This document shows, piece by piece, positions 33,770 through 41,206 of a DNA stretch of 64,000 nt. Below the pieces are notes generated by a model that was given only the letters and a program-made list of their open reading frames with translations, was not told the origin of the DNA and made no database searches. The stretch lies in assembly GCA_051208045.1 (NCBI GenBank), contig JBPJFY010000011.1, forward strand, positions 62,001 through 126,000, written 5' to 3'. The position numbers and the translations under genes were made by a program. The stretch is from LZORAL124-50-18 sp051208045 (GTDB lineage Bacteria; Pseudomonadota; Gammaproteobacteria; Pseudomonadales; Oleiphilaceae). The number at the start of each line of letters is the position of its first letter. Position 1 is the first letter of the stretch.

Positions 33770-35236
33770 TTACGCGACATCAATCAGCGCTACACTGCCA
33801 TCAGGCATCACTTCCGCTACCTGCCCTTCCGGCTCTTTCAGCAAAAACAGCGCAACGAAGCCAAGTACCGCGGTGCCAGCAATCACAAAGAAGAACGTCT
33901 GATAGGAAACCATGGAAAGCACCGTCAGATAAAACACCGCGCCCACATTTCCGTACGCCCCCGTCATACCGGCAATTTGTCCGGTCAAACGACGCTTGAT
34001 CAATGGTACCACGGCAAAAACCGCACCCTCACCCGCCTGCACGAAGAAAGAGCACGCCATTGCAGCCACAACGGCCAGTACCAGCGGCCAGGAAGAATCA
34101 ATCACACCCATGACCGCGTAACCGACGGCCAGACCCGCTGTCAGAATCAACAGCGTTTTCTTACGACCAAATTTGTCACTGATCAATCCGCCGCCAGGGC
34201 GAGACATCAAATTCATAAAAGCATACGCTGAAGCCACCAAACCAGCCAACACGGGGCTCAGGTCGAACGTTTCCGCGAAAAAGAGCGGCAACATGGAGAC
34301 GACGGCCAACTCGGACCCAAAGGTCGCGAAATACAAAACGTTCAACACTGCCACCTGCTTGAACTGGTAGCGGTGAATCTCTGGCACCGGCTTGACAAAA
34401 ATCTCTTTGTTAATCTGATAGGCTTTATTAGAATCGAATAAAAACAGCGCTCCCAGACCGACGTAAATAGCGGTAGCAGCACCTTCGGTTAACATACCCA
34501 CACCAGCAGACAGCTTCCAGGTTAACAATGCCAATGCGGCATACATGGGCACTTTCATCACAATCAGGAAAACAAAGTCACTTTTGCTGGTTACTTCCAT
34601 ACCGCCAATATTCTTCGGCTTGAAATACGTCGACCCTTTGGGTGTATCGGTTACAGAACGGTAGTAGATGACACTGAATACCAGTGAAATCAGACCGGTC
34701 AAGCCGATCGCATAACGCCAGCCTTCGTCACCGCCGAAAACCAGCGCCAGCGTCGGCAACAACATTGCGCCAGCTGCAGAACCGAAGTTCCCCCAGCCAC
34801 CATAGATGCCTTCAGCCGTTCCCAACTGTTTCGCCGGGAACCACTCAGACACCATACGAATACCGATAACAAACCCTGCACCAATGAAACCCAGCAGAAA
34901 ACGTGCAATCGCCGCCTGCGTGAAGGTGTCTGCCATGGCAAACATAAAACAGGGAATGCTGCTCACCGCCAGTAATGCGGAATACGTGATACGTGGACCA
35001 AACTTGTCCGTCAACATGCCAATAATGATTCGCGCCGGGATCGTTAATGCGACGTTGAGAATCAACAGCGTTTTGACCTGTTCCTTGGTCAGGTTCAGCG
35101 TCTCGCCAATGGCACCTAATAGTGGTGCATGGTTAAACCACACAAAAAAGGTGATAAAAAATGCGATCCAACTCATGTGAAGAATCTTCATCTTCCCCGT
35201 AAACGAGAAAATGTTGATTTTTTCGGAATGACTCAT
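33770..35236 (-). CDS. NarK/NasA-type nitrate transporter (major facilitator)
   Basis: A 488-residue inner membrane protein with about 12 hydrophobic helices. Two copies of the Gly-rich nitrate signature of the NNP family are visible (GNFGSAAGAMLLPTL and GAYGNVGAVFYL), which face the nitrate path. The N-terminal helix begins near HMSWIAFFITFFVWFNHAP. It would import nitrate for the reductase encoded divergently; nitrite export is also possible in this family. I start at 35236 with AAGGA 8 bases upstream rather than the far upstream ATG. A sigma-54-like site lies 62-77 bases upstream. Confidence 0.94.
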   Translation of the reverse strand: MSHSEKINIFSFTGKMKILHMSWIAFFITFFVWFNHAPLLGAIGETLNLTKEQVKTLLILNVALTIPARIIIGMLTDKFGPRITYSALLAVSSIPCFMFAMADTFTQAAIARFLLGFIGAGFVIGIRMVSEWFPAKQLGTAEGIYGGWGNFGSAAGAMLLPTLALVFGGDEGWRYAIGLTGLISLVFSVIYYRSVTDTPKGSTYFKPKNIGGMEVTSKSDFVFLIVMKVPMYAALALLTWKLSAGVGMLTEGAATAIYVGLGALFLFDSNKAYQINKEIFVKPVPEIHRYQFKQVAVLNVLYFATFGSELAVVSMLPLFFAETFDLSPVLAGLVASAYAFMNLMSRPGGGLISDKFGRKKTLLILTAGLAVGYAVMGVIDSSWPLVLAVVAAMACSFFVQAGEGAVFAVVPLIKRRLTGQIAGMTGAYGNVGAVFYLTVLSMVSYQTFFFVIAGTAVLGFVALFLLKEPEGQVAEVMPDGSVALIDVA

Positions 35237-35297
35237 AGTGGCTATCCTTCTATCAATGGTTAAACGAAAAAAATGAAAAATAGGTTGAGCCGTACCA

Positions 35298-35313
35298 TTC
35301 AAGATAAATGCCA
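35298..35313 (-). promoter_or_regulatory. Near-consensus sigma-54 promoter of the nitrate transporter
   Basis: On the minus strand TGGCAT-TTATC-TTGAA, compared with consensus TGGCAC-N5-TTGCA. The -24 element and the spacing are right, but the -12 GC reads GA. The predicted start (about 35288) gives a leader of about 52 bases, almost the same as for nirB. Confidence 0.42.
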
Positions 35314-35423
35314 CAATGCAAAACTATTATATTTATTACTTTTATATCAATATCTTAAAACACACAAGAAACCCCTTACCTTCTCACTTTTATACCTTGA
35401 GTAGCACTAGCAGAGAGCAAAGA

Positions 35424-35439
35424 TACCCCTTTATAGGTA
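35424..35439. promoter_or_regulatory. NarL/NarP-type 7-2-7 dyad in the nitrate control region
   Basis: TACCCCT-TT-ATAGGTA: both heptamers match TACYYMT in inverted 7-2-7 form. It sits inside a longer dyad with 11-bp arms (GCAAAGATACC at 35417-35427 and GGTATCTTTGC at 35436-35446). It lies about 135-150 bases upstream of the predicted transporter start and about 380 bases upstream of that of nirB. Confidence 0.65.
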
Positions 35440-35446
35440 TCTTTGC

Positions 35447-35463
35447 AGCCCCATTAGGGTGCA
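35447..35463. promoter_or_regulatory. NtrC-like binding dyad
   Basis: AGCCCC-ATTAG-GGTGCA matches 10 of 12 arm positions of the commonly quoted NtrC dyad TGCACC-N5-GGTGCA. It adjoins the NarL dyad and lies about 160-175 bases upstream of the transporter start, a normal enhancer distance for a sigma-54 activator. Confidence 0.45.
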
Positions 35464-35788
35464 CTTACCCGGTTCAGCCGCTGTCTGCCCCTTTCAGCAA
35501 CGCAAAACTGCACCGTAACGCATCACTTGGACGTTTTATCGCCAATTTTCAGCATCTGATTTTCTTTCTTCATCTATATAGCACGGTGAATTTGACGCAA
35601 ACCTCCCGCGCACTCATATAGTGCACACAACTGACACAGAGCGGGATCTTTTCGCACCATATCAGTACACCCATTTCAGAATCACCGCACTATTCCACAG
35701 CACATTTCGCGTATTTCTTCGACGAGAACGCGCCCAAGAACGCCCTATCCCATTGTTTTTATTAGTTATAGCTTACGCAAACAAACTA

Positions 35789-35804
35789 TGGCACAGCGTT
35801 TGCA
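35789..35804 (+). promoter_or_regulatory. Consensus sigma-54 promoter of nirB
   Basis: TGGCAC-AGCGT-TTGCA matches the -24/-12 consensus TGGCAC-N5-TTGCA at every position. Transcription would start near 35815, giving a leader of about 54 bases before the nirB ATG. Sigma-54 dependence fits control of nitrite reduction by nitrogen status. Confidence 0.85.
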
Positions 35805-35868
35805 AAATACTCTTCAATATATTGAAATCTGTGGCTGTCACGCACCACACTCAGATTCGGAGAAGAGC

Positions 35869-38409
35869 ATGTCTGAACAGAAAAAACTGGTAGTTGTAGG
35901 AAACGGCATGGTAGGCCATCGCTTTATCGAGTTTATGGCTGAGTCCCCTGCCAAGCAGAATTATTCTTTAACCACATTTTGTGAAGAACCTCGCCTTGCC
36001 TACGACCGAGTTCATTTGAGTGAGTATTTCAGCGGGAAAACGGCAGAAGATCTCTCTCTGGTTCAACCAGGATTCTATGAAGAGCATCAGGTTGAAGTCT
36101 TTCTGAACGGTGAAGTGGTTGATATTGATCGCGACGCTCAGGAAGTCATCACCGCTTCCGGTGAAAAGGTCGCCTACGACAAACTCGTACTCGCCACCGG
36201 TTCTTACCCATTTGTGCCGCCGATTCCCGGCAAAGATCGGGAAGAGTGCCTCGTCTATCGTACCATCGAAGATCTTGAAAGCATTATGGCCGTAGCGAAG
36301 AACGCAAAGGTGGGTGTCGTTGTCGGGGGTGGCCTGCTCGGTCTGGAAGCAGCCAAAGCCCTTAAGGATCTGGGTCTGGAAACTCACGTCGTGGAATTCG
36401 CGCCTCGTCTGATGGCCGTTCAGGTCGACGAAGATGGCGGCGCTTTACTCCGTCGTAAAATAGAAGCACTGGGCGTAAAAGTGCACACCGAAAAGAACAC
36501 GGTAAACATCACCGATGGTGAAAATTGCGCCACCTGTATGGAGTTCTCTGATGGTGAAATGCTTGAAACCGATCTGATTCTTTTTTCCGCCGGTATCCGT
36601 CCCAGAGATGAGCTTGCCCGAAAGACCGGCCTGGAGATCGGCGAGCGCGGCGGTATCGTGGTTAACAACTTCTGTCAAACCTCCGACCCGGACATATTCG
36701 CCATCGGTGAATGTGCCCTGTGGGAAGGCAGAATCTTCGGCTTGGTCGCACCGGGATACCAGATGGCAAAAACCGTTGCCGAGCATCTCAATGCAGAGGC
36801 GACAGAGTTTACCGGCGCAGACATGAGCACCAAATTGAAGTTGATGGGCGTTGACGTGGCGAGTATCGGCGATGCGCACGGGCGCACGGAAGGCGCACGC
36901 AACTTCACGTACAAAGATGAAGTCAACGAGGTGTACAAAAAACTGGTTGTAGACGCCGCGGGTAAAAAACTGTTGGGCGCGGTGTTAATTGGCGATGCGG
37001 ACGCCTATGGCACCCTGCTTCAACTGCACCTCAACGATATGGATCTGCCGGAGCACCCGGACGCCCTGATTCTGCCTCAGCGAGATGGCGCTGCCCCTGC
37101 CGGTATTGGTGTGGACGCACTGCCTGAAGCGGCACAAATCTGCTCCTGCTTTGATGTCACCAAAGGTCAGATCCAGGACGCCGTGCAAGGTGGTTGCTGC
37201 ACCATGGGTGACCTGAAAGATGCCACCAAGGCAAGCACCGGCTGCGGAGGTTGTGCAGCACTGGTGACCCAGGTACTGAACTCAGAGCTCACAAAGCTGG
37301 GCGTCGAAGTCAACACAGACATTTGTGAACACTTTGCCTATACCCGTCAGGATCTGTACAACCTGGTGCGCGTAGGCAACATCCACTCATTCGAAGAAAT
37401 GCTCGAAAAACATGGCTCCGGCAAGGGCTGTGAGATCTGTAAGCCTGCGATTGGCTCTATTCTGGCCAGCTGCTGGAATGACTACATACTGGATGACAAG
37501 CACATTGGATTACAGGACACCAACGACATATTCCTGGGCAACATGCAAAAAGACGGCACCTACTCCATCGTGCCGCGTATTGCGGGGGGAGAAATTACCC
37601 CCGAAAAACTGATTGTCCTGGGTGAGGTTGCGAAAGAGTTTAACCTGTATACAAAAATTACCGGCGGGCAGCGCATCGACCTGTTCGGCGCTCAGCTGCA
37701 TGAACTCCCGCTCATTTGGCGCAAGCTGGTAGATGCAGGCTTCGAGACGGGCCACGCATATGGTAAATCCGTGCGTACCGTCAAGTCCTGCGTTGGCAGC
37801 ACCTGGTGTCGCTACGGCGTCGATGACAGCGTCGGATTGGCGATTGAAATCGAAAACCGCTACAAAGGTCTGCGTAGCCCGCACAAACTGAAATTCGCTG
37901 TTTCCGGATGCACCCGGGAGTGCGCGGAAGCCCAATCCAAAGACGTTGGCGTCATTGCCACTGAAAACGGCTGGAACCTGTATGTGTGTGGTAACGGCGG
38001 TATGAAACCCCGTCACGCCGACTTGATCGCGACCGACCTGGATAAGGAAACATTAATCAAATACGTCGATCGCTTCCTGATGTTCTACTGCCAGACGGCG
38101 GATCGACTCCAGCGTACTTCCGTATGGATGGACAATATGGAGGGCGGTCTCGACTACCTCAGAGAAGTCATTATCGATGACAAACTGGGGCTGGCACAGC
38201 AGCTGGAAGACGAGATGGCGCTGGTTGTGGGCAACTACCAGTGTGAGTGGAAAACGACGATTGAAAATCCTGAGAAACTGAAGCGTTTCAGCCATTTCAT
38301 CAACAGCGACCAGAAAGATGACAACGTTGTTTTTGAAATTGAACGTGGACAGATTCGACCAGCGACCGCCGATGAAAAGGATCGCATTCAAGCGGTTGAA
38401 GTCGCTTGA
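35869..38409 (+). CDS. nirB: Assimilatory nitrite reductase [NAD(P)H], large subunit
   Basis: An 846-residue cytosolic enzyme that reduces nitrite to ammonium with six electrons from NAD(P)H. The N-terminal FAD/NAD(P)H domain (about 1-400) has VVGNGMVGHRF and GVVVGGGLLGLEAA. A BFD-type [2Fe-2S] region (about 420-490) has the clustered Cys of CSCFDVTKG and STGCGGC. The C-terminal sirohaem domain (about 530-830) has CVGSTWC and GCTRECAE, which hold the [4Fe-4S]/sirohaem centre. I start at 35869 with GGAG upstream; the ATG at 35788 overlaps the sigma-54 promoter and cannot be the true start. nirD follows 46 bases downstream. Confidence 0.97.
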   Translation: MSEQKKLVVVGNGMVGHRFIEFMAESPAKQNYSLTTFCEEPRLAYDRVHLSEYFSGKTAEDLSLVQPGFYEEHQVEVFLNGEVVDIDRDAQEVITASGEKVAYDKLVLATGSYPFVPPIPGKDREECLVYRTIEDLESIMAVAKNAKVGVVVGGGLLGLEAAKALKDLGLETHVVEFAPRLMAVQVDEDGGALLRRKIEALGVKVHTEKNTVNITDGENCATCMEFSDGEMLETDLILFSAGIRPRDELARKTGLEIGERGGIVVNNFCQTSDPDIFAIGECALWEGRIFGLVAPGYQMAKTVAEHLNAEATEFTGADMSTKLKLMGVDVASIGDAHGRTEGARNFTYKDEVNEVYKKLVVDAAGKKLLGAVLIGDADAYGTLLQLHLNDMDLPEHPDALILPQRDGAAPAGIGVDALPEAAQICSCFDVTKGQIQDAVQGGCCTMGDLKDATKASTGCGGCAALVTQVLNSELTKLGVEVNTDICEHFAYTRQDLYNLVRVGNIHSFEEMLEKHGSGKGCEICKPAIGSILASCWNDYILDDKHIGLQDTNDIFLGNMQKDGTYSIVPRIAGGEITPEKLIVLGEVAKEFNLYTKITGGQRIDLFGAQLHELPLIWRKLVDAGFETGHAYGKSVRTVKSCVGSTWCRYGVDDSVGLAIEIENRYKGLRSPHKLKFAVSGCTRECAEAQSKDVGVIATENGWNLYVCGNGGMKPRHADLIATDLDKETLIKYVDRFLMFYCQTADRLQRTSVWMDNMEGGLDYLREVIIDDKLGLAQQLEDEMALVVGNYQCEWKTTIENPEKLKRFSHFINSDQKDDNVVFEIERGQIRPATADEKDRIQAVEVA

Positions 38410-38455
38410 GCAGAATAGAGCAAAAGAATTTTAATTTTCGCGAAGGAGCCTAAAC

Positions 38456-38806
38456 ATGACCCAACAGAATTATGTTTCAGTCTGCAAACTTGATGATATC
38501 GCCCCCAATACCGGCGTATGCGCATTGGTTGCCGGGGAGCAGGTCGCCCTGTTCCGCATCGGAAACTCCGACGAGGTCTATGGCATCAGCAATTACGACC
38601 CCATTGGCGATGCCAACGTGCTTTCACGCGGTTTAACCGCACATATTAAAGGGGAAGCGTACATTGCCTCCCCACTGTACAAGCACCACTATAATCTCAA
38701 GACCGGTGTATGCCTCGAAGACGAAAGCGTCTCTGTGCACGTGTACCCGATCTCAGTGATCAACAATGAAGTCCTGGTTGCTGCGAGTATTCAAACGGCA
38801 GCATAA
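38456..38806 (+). CDS. nirD: Nitrite reductase small subunit
   Basis: A 116-residue partner of NirB with a Rieske-like fold. Sequence blocks VCALVAGEQVALFRIG and SPLYKHHYNLKTGVCL are typical of NirD; the Cys/His pairs needed for a real Rieske [2Fe-2S] cluster are absent, as usual in this subunit. GAAGGAG lies upstream. Two hairpins separate it from the nitrate reductase gene. Confidence 0.94.
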   Translation: MTQQNYVSVCKLDDIAPNTGVCALVAGEQVALFRIGNSDEVYGISNYDPIGDANVLSRGLTAHIKGEAYIASPLYKHHYNLKTGVCLEDESVSVHVYPISVINNEVLVAASIQTAA

Positions 38807-38823
38807 CCGCATGAGCTCTACTC

Positions 38824-38882
38824 TCGCATCAATCCACTTGATGCGAACCGTGCAGACGACATCCTCGTCTGCACACGTTTTT
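38824..38882 (+). terminator. Double hairpin between nirD and the nitrate reductase gene
   Basis: Hairpin 1: TCGCATCAA-TCCAC-TTGATGCGA (38824-38846). Hairpin 2: GTGCAGACGA-CATCC-TCGTCTGCAC (38850-38874), followed by ACG and five T. The second looks like an intrinsic terminator and would make nirBD more abundant than the downstream reductase genes unless it is read through or regulated. Confidence 0.72.
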
Positions 38883-38969
38883 CCACCACGGCGCATCTGC
38901 CCATGAGAGGCAACCCAATAAAACAATCGTGCCGGGTATCTGATTTCGCACACATATCTGGAGTTAATC

Positions 38970-41165
38970 ATGTTACTGGGAAGACCGGATCATAAGCCGA
39001 TCAAAATCAAAGACAAACAAGTAACGCAATGGAAATACACCACCTGTGGATACTGTTCTACCGGTTGTTCCATTGAAGTTGGATTGAACGACGCAGGCAA
39101 ACCGGTGGCGACGCGTGGCAATGCCGGCGCAGACGTCAATCGGGGCAAGCTCTGTATCAAGGGAATCTTCGAGCATGAGCTATTTGATGCCCCTGGTCGC
39201 GGCGACAAACCGTTAATGCGCAGCAAGCACTACCATCCGTTCCAACCCGTCAGCTGGGATACCGCCTTTGACAAAATGGCATCCGAGATTCAGCGCATTC
39301 AAAACACCTGGGGCCGAGACGCTTTCGCGATCGTATCCACCGGTCAGCTGCTCACCGAGGAATTTTACTCCTTGGGTAAACTCGCACGCGGCTGCATTGG
39401 TACCAATAATTATGATGGCAATACTACCCTCTGTATGGCCTCCGCCGTGTCCGGCTACAAACGCTCTTTCGGCTCCGATGGCCCTCCCGGTTGTTACGAT
39501 GATTTCGAGCACACAGAATGCCTGATTGCGTTTGGTTCCAACCTTCCCGAGCAACACCCGATTATCTACTGGCGGCTGAAAGAAGCCCTGGAAAAGCGCA
39601 AGTTCCCGCTGATTGTGGTCGACCCCCGCGTTACCATGCTTGCCCAGTTTGCGGATATTCATTTACCGATTACACCCGGAACGGATGTTGTATTGATCAA
39701 CAGCTTAATGCATGTGATTCTGGACGAGGGACTGGAAGATCGTGCCTACATAGACGCCCATACCGCAGGCATTAAAGAAATCGAGCAAATCGTCAAGGGT
39801 TATGACCCGATTTCAGCAGCGAAAATCTGCGGTATTGACGAAGACACGATCCGAAACGTCGCTCGTCTGTATGCCAAAGCCGGCGCTGCCATGAGCATCT
39901 GGACAATGGGCATCAATCAGAGTACTCATGGATCAGACGGCGTCGTCAACATCAATAACTTGAACCTGATTACCGGCAACATCGGAAAACCCGGCGGCAC
40001 CAGCCTTTCCATTACCGGCCAGTGCAACGCCATGGGTACCCGGGAATGGTCTTCCTGTTCCGGGCTGCCCGGCTATCGATATCTGGAAAATGACGCACAT
40101 CGTCAGGAAATCGCCGATTTCTGGGGTATTGACGCGGACTTTTTCCCCACTAAGCGTGGACTAACGCAAACGGATATCTTCCCCGCGATAGAAACCGGCC
40201 AGATTAAGGGCTTGTGGCTCGTTGCCACCAATCCCATGACCTCCATGCCACAGACATCCCGCATTCGCAAAACCCTGGAAAAACTTGAATTTCTGGTGGT
40301 TCAGGACAGCTACCAGGATGTGGAAACCAATCAATATTCCCACATGTACCTCCCGGCAGCGGTCTGGGCGGAAAAAGAAGGCTGCTTTACCAACACGGAA
40401 CGTCGTGTCAACATCGTCCGCCAGGTGGTCCAACCCAAAGGGGACAGCAAGGCAGACTTCTGGATTTTTAAGGAATTGGCCAAACGCTTCCCGAACGGGG
40501 AGAAGATTCACTTTCCGGAAACGCCCTCAGAAGCCTTTGAGGAAATGAAGCAACTTTCCGCTGGCGCTGAGCGCACACTGGACATCAGTGGCATGAGCCA
40601 TGACAAAATTGAACAGGCCAGAGGCATTCAATGGCCCTATCGTGCATCCGAAGAAAACGACACACTCAAAGGTAATCCGCGCCTTTACTCAGATGGAAAA
40701 TTCCAGACCGCTTCCGGTAAGGCAACGTTGATTCCCATTGTTTATAAAGACAACAACGAATGCCCCGATGCGCAGTATCCGTTCTGGATGAACAGCGGGC
40801 GTGTTGTTGAACACTTCCATACCCGTACCCGTACCGGCAAGCTCGGTAACTGTAACAAGTTCAGCCCCACCCCCTACATGGAGATGAACCCGGATGCGGC
40901 AAGGGAACTGGGCGTGAAACATCAATCCTACGTCCGTATCGTTTCCCGCCGTGGCGACGCGGTGGTCATGGTGCAACTCACGCACCGCGTTCCGAGAAAC
41001 ATGGTGTTTATACCGTTTCATTTTCACGACTGCGTTAATCGTGTCTCGCTGGGCTTACTGGACCCCTACTCCAGACAGCCGGCGTTCAAACAATGCGCCG
41101 TCCGAATCGAACCGGTAGACCAAAAGGAAGCCGCTCAGCTCAACGCTGAGCGCCGAGGCTTCTAG
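38970..41165 (+). CDS. nasA: Molybdenum nitrate reductase catalytic subunit, assimilatory type
   Basis: A 731-residue molybdopterin oxidoreductase that reduces nitrate to nitrite. The N-terminal [4Fe-4S] motif is CGYCSTGC followed by CIKG. The likely Mo-ligand Cys is in TLCMASAVSGYKRSFG, as in Nas/Nap enzymes. The C-terminal molydopterin-binding domain begins near SGRVVEHFHTRTRTGK. It has no twin-arginine signal, so it is cytosolic, and it stops right after the pterin domain: the C-terminal [2Fe-2S] extension found in many NasA proteins is missing. No NADH-dependent partner or ferredoxin is nearby. The next gene encodes an Fe-S/membrane subunit 41 bases downstream, the likely electron donor. 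TGGAG precedes the ATG. Confidence 0.93.
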   Translation: MLLGRPDHKPIKIKDKQVTQWKYTTCGYCSTGCSIEVGLNDAGKPVATRGNAGADVNRGKLCIKGIFEHELFDAPGRGDKPLMRSKHYHPFQPVSWDTAFDKMASEIQRIQNTWGRDAFAIVSTGQLLTEEFYSLGKLARGCIGTNNYDGNTTLCMASAVSGYKRSFGSDGPPGCYDDFEHTECLIAFGSNLPEQHPIIYWRLKEALEKRKFPLIVVDPRVTMLAQFADIHLPITPGTDVVLINSLMHVILDEGLEDRAYIDAHTAGIKEIEQIVKGYDPISAAKICGIDEDTIRNVARLYAKAGAAMSIWTMGINQSTHGSDGVVNINNLNLITGNIGKPGGTSLSITGQCNAMGTREWSSCSGLPGYRYLENDAHRQEIADFWGIDADFFPTKRGLTQTDIFPAIETGQIKGLWLVATNPMTSMPQTSRIRKTLEKLEFLVVQDSYQDVETNQYSHMYLPAAVWAEKEGCFTNTERRVNIVRQVVQPKGDSKADFWIFKELAKRFPNGEKIHFPETPSEAFEEMKQLSAGAERTLDISGMSHDKIEQARGIQWPYRASEENDTLKGNPRLYSDGKFQTASGKATLIPIVYKDNNECPDAQYPFWMNSGRVVEHFHTRTRTGKLGNCNKFSPTPYMEMNPDAARELGVKHQSYVRIVSRRGDAVVMVQLTHRVPRNMVFIPFHFHDCVNRVSLGLLDPYSRQPAFKQCAVRIEPVDQKEAAQLNAERRGF

Positions 41166-41206
41166 ACGGAAAGTACTTATCACACCAGATTTCTTAAGGA
41201 ACCATT

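Larger units (their letters stand above)
35237..35868. other. 632-base divergent control region of the nitrate genes
   Basis: No gene is supported here. It holds a sigma-54-like site for the transporter, a NarL dyad, an NtrC-like dyad and a consensus sigma-54 promoter for nirB, each listed separately. The part nearest the transporter (35320-35400) and the part at 35660-35780 are AT-rich. Half-sites GCACC recur at 35509 and 35661. Confidence 0.8.

Noticed and set aside
35316..35621. 101-codon open frame in the nitrate control region
   Set aside because: It would cover the NarL and NtrC-like dyads, has no ribosome site and an AT-rich, non-coding composition.
35509..35665. Further GCACC half-sites as extra NtrC sites
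   Set aside because: The partner half-sites at the right distance do not match, so only the dyad at 35447-35463 is reported.
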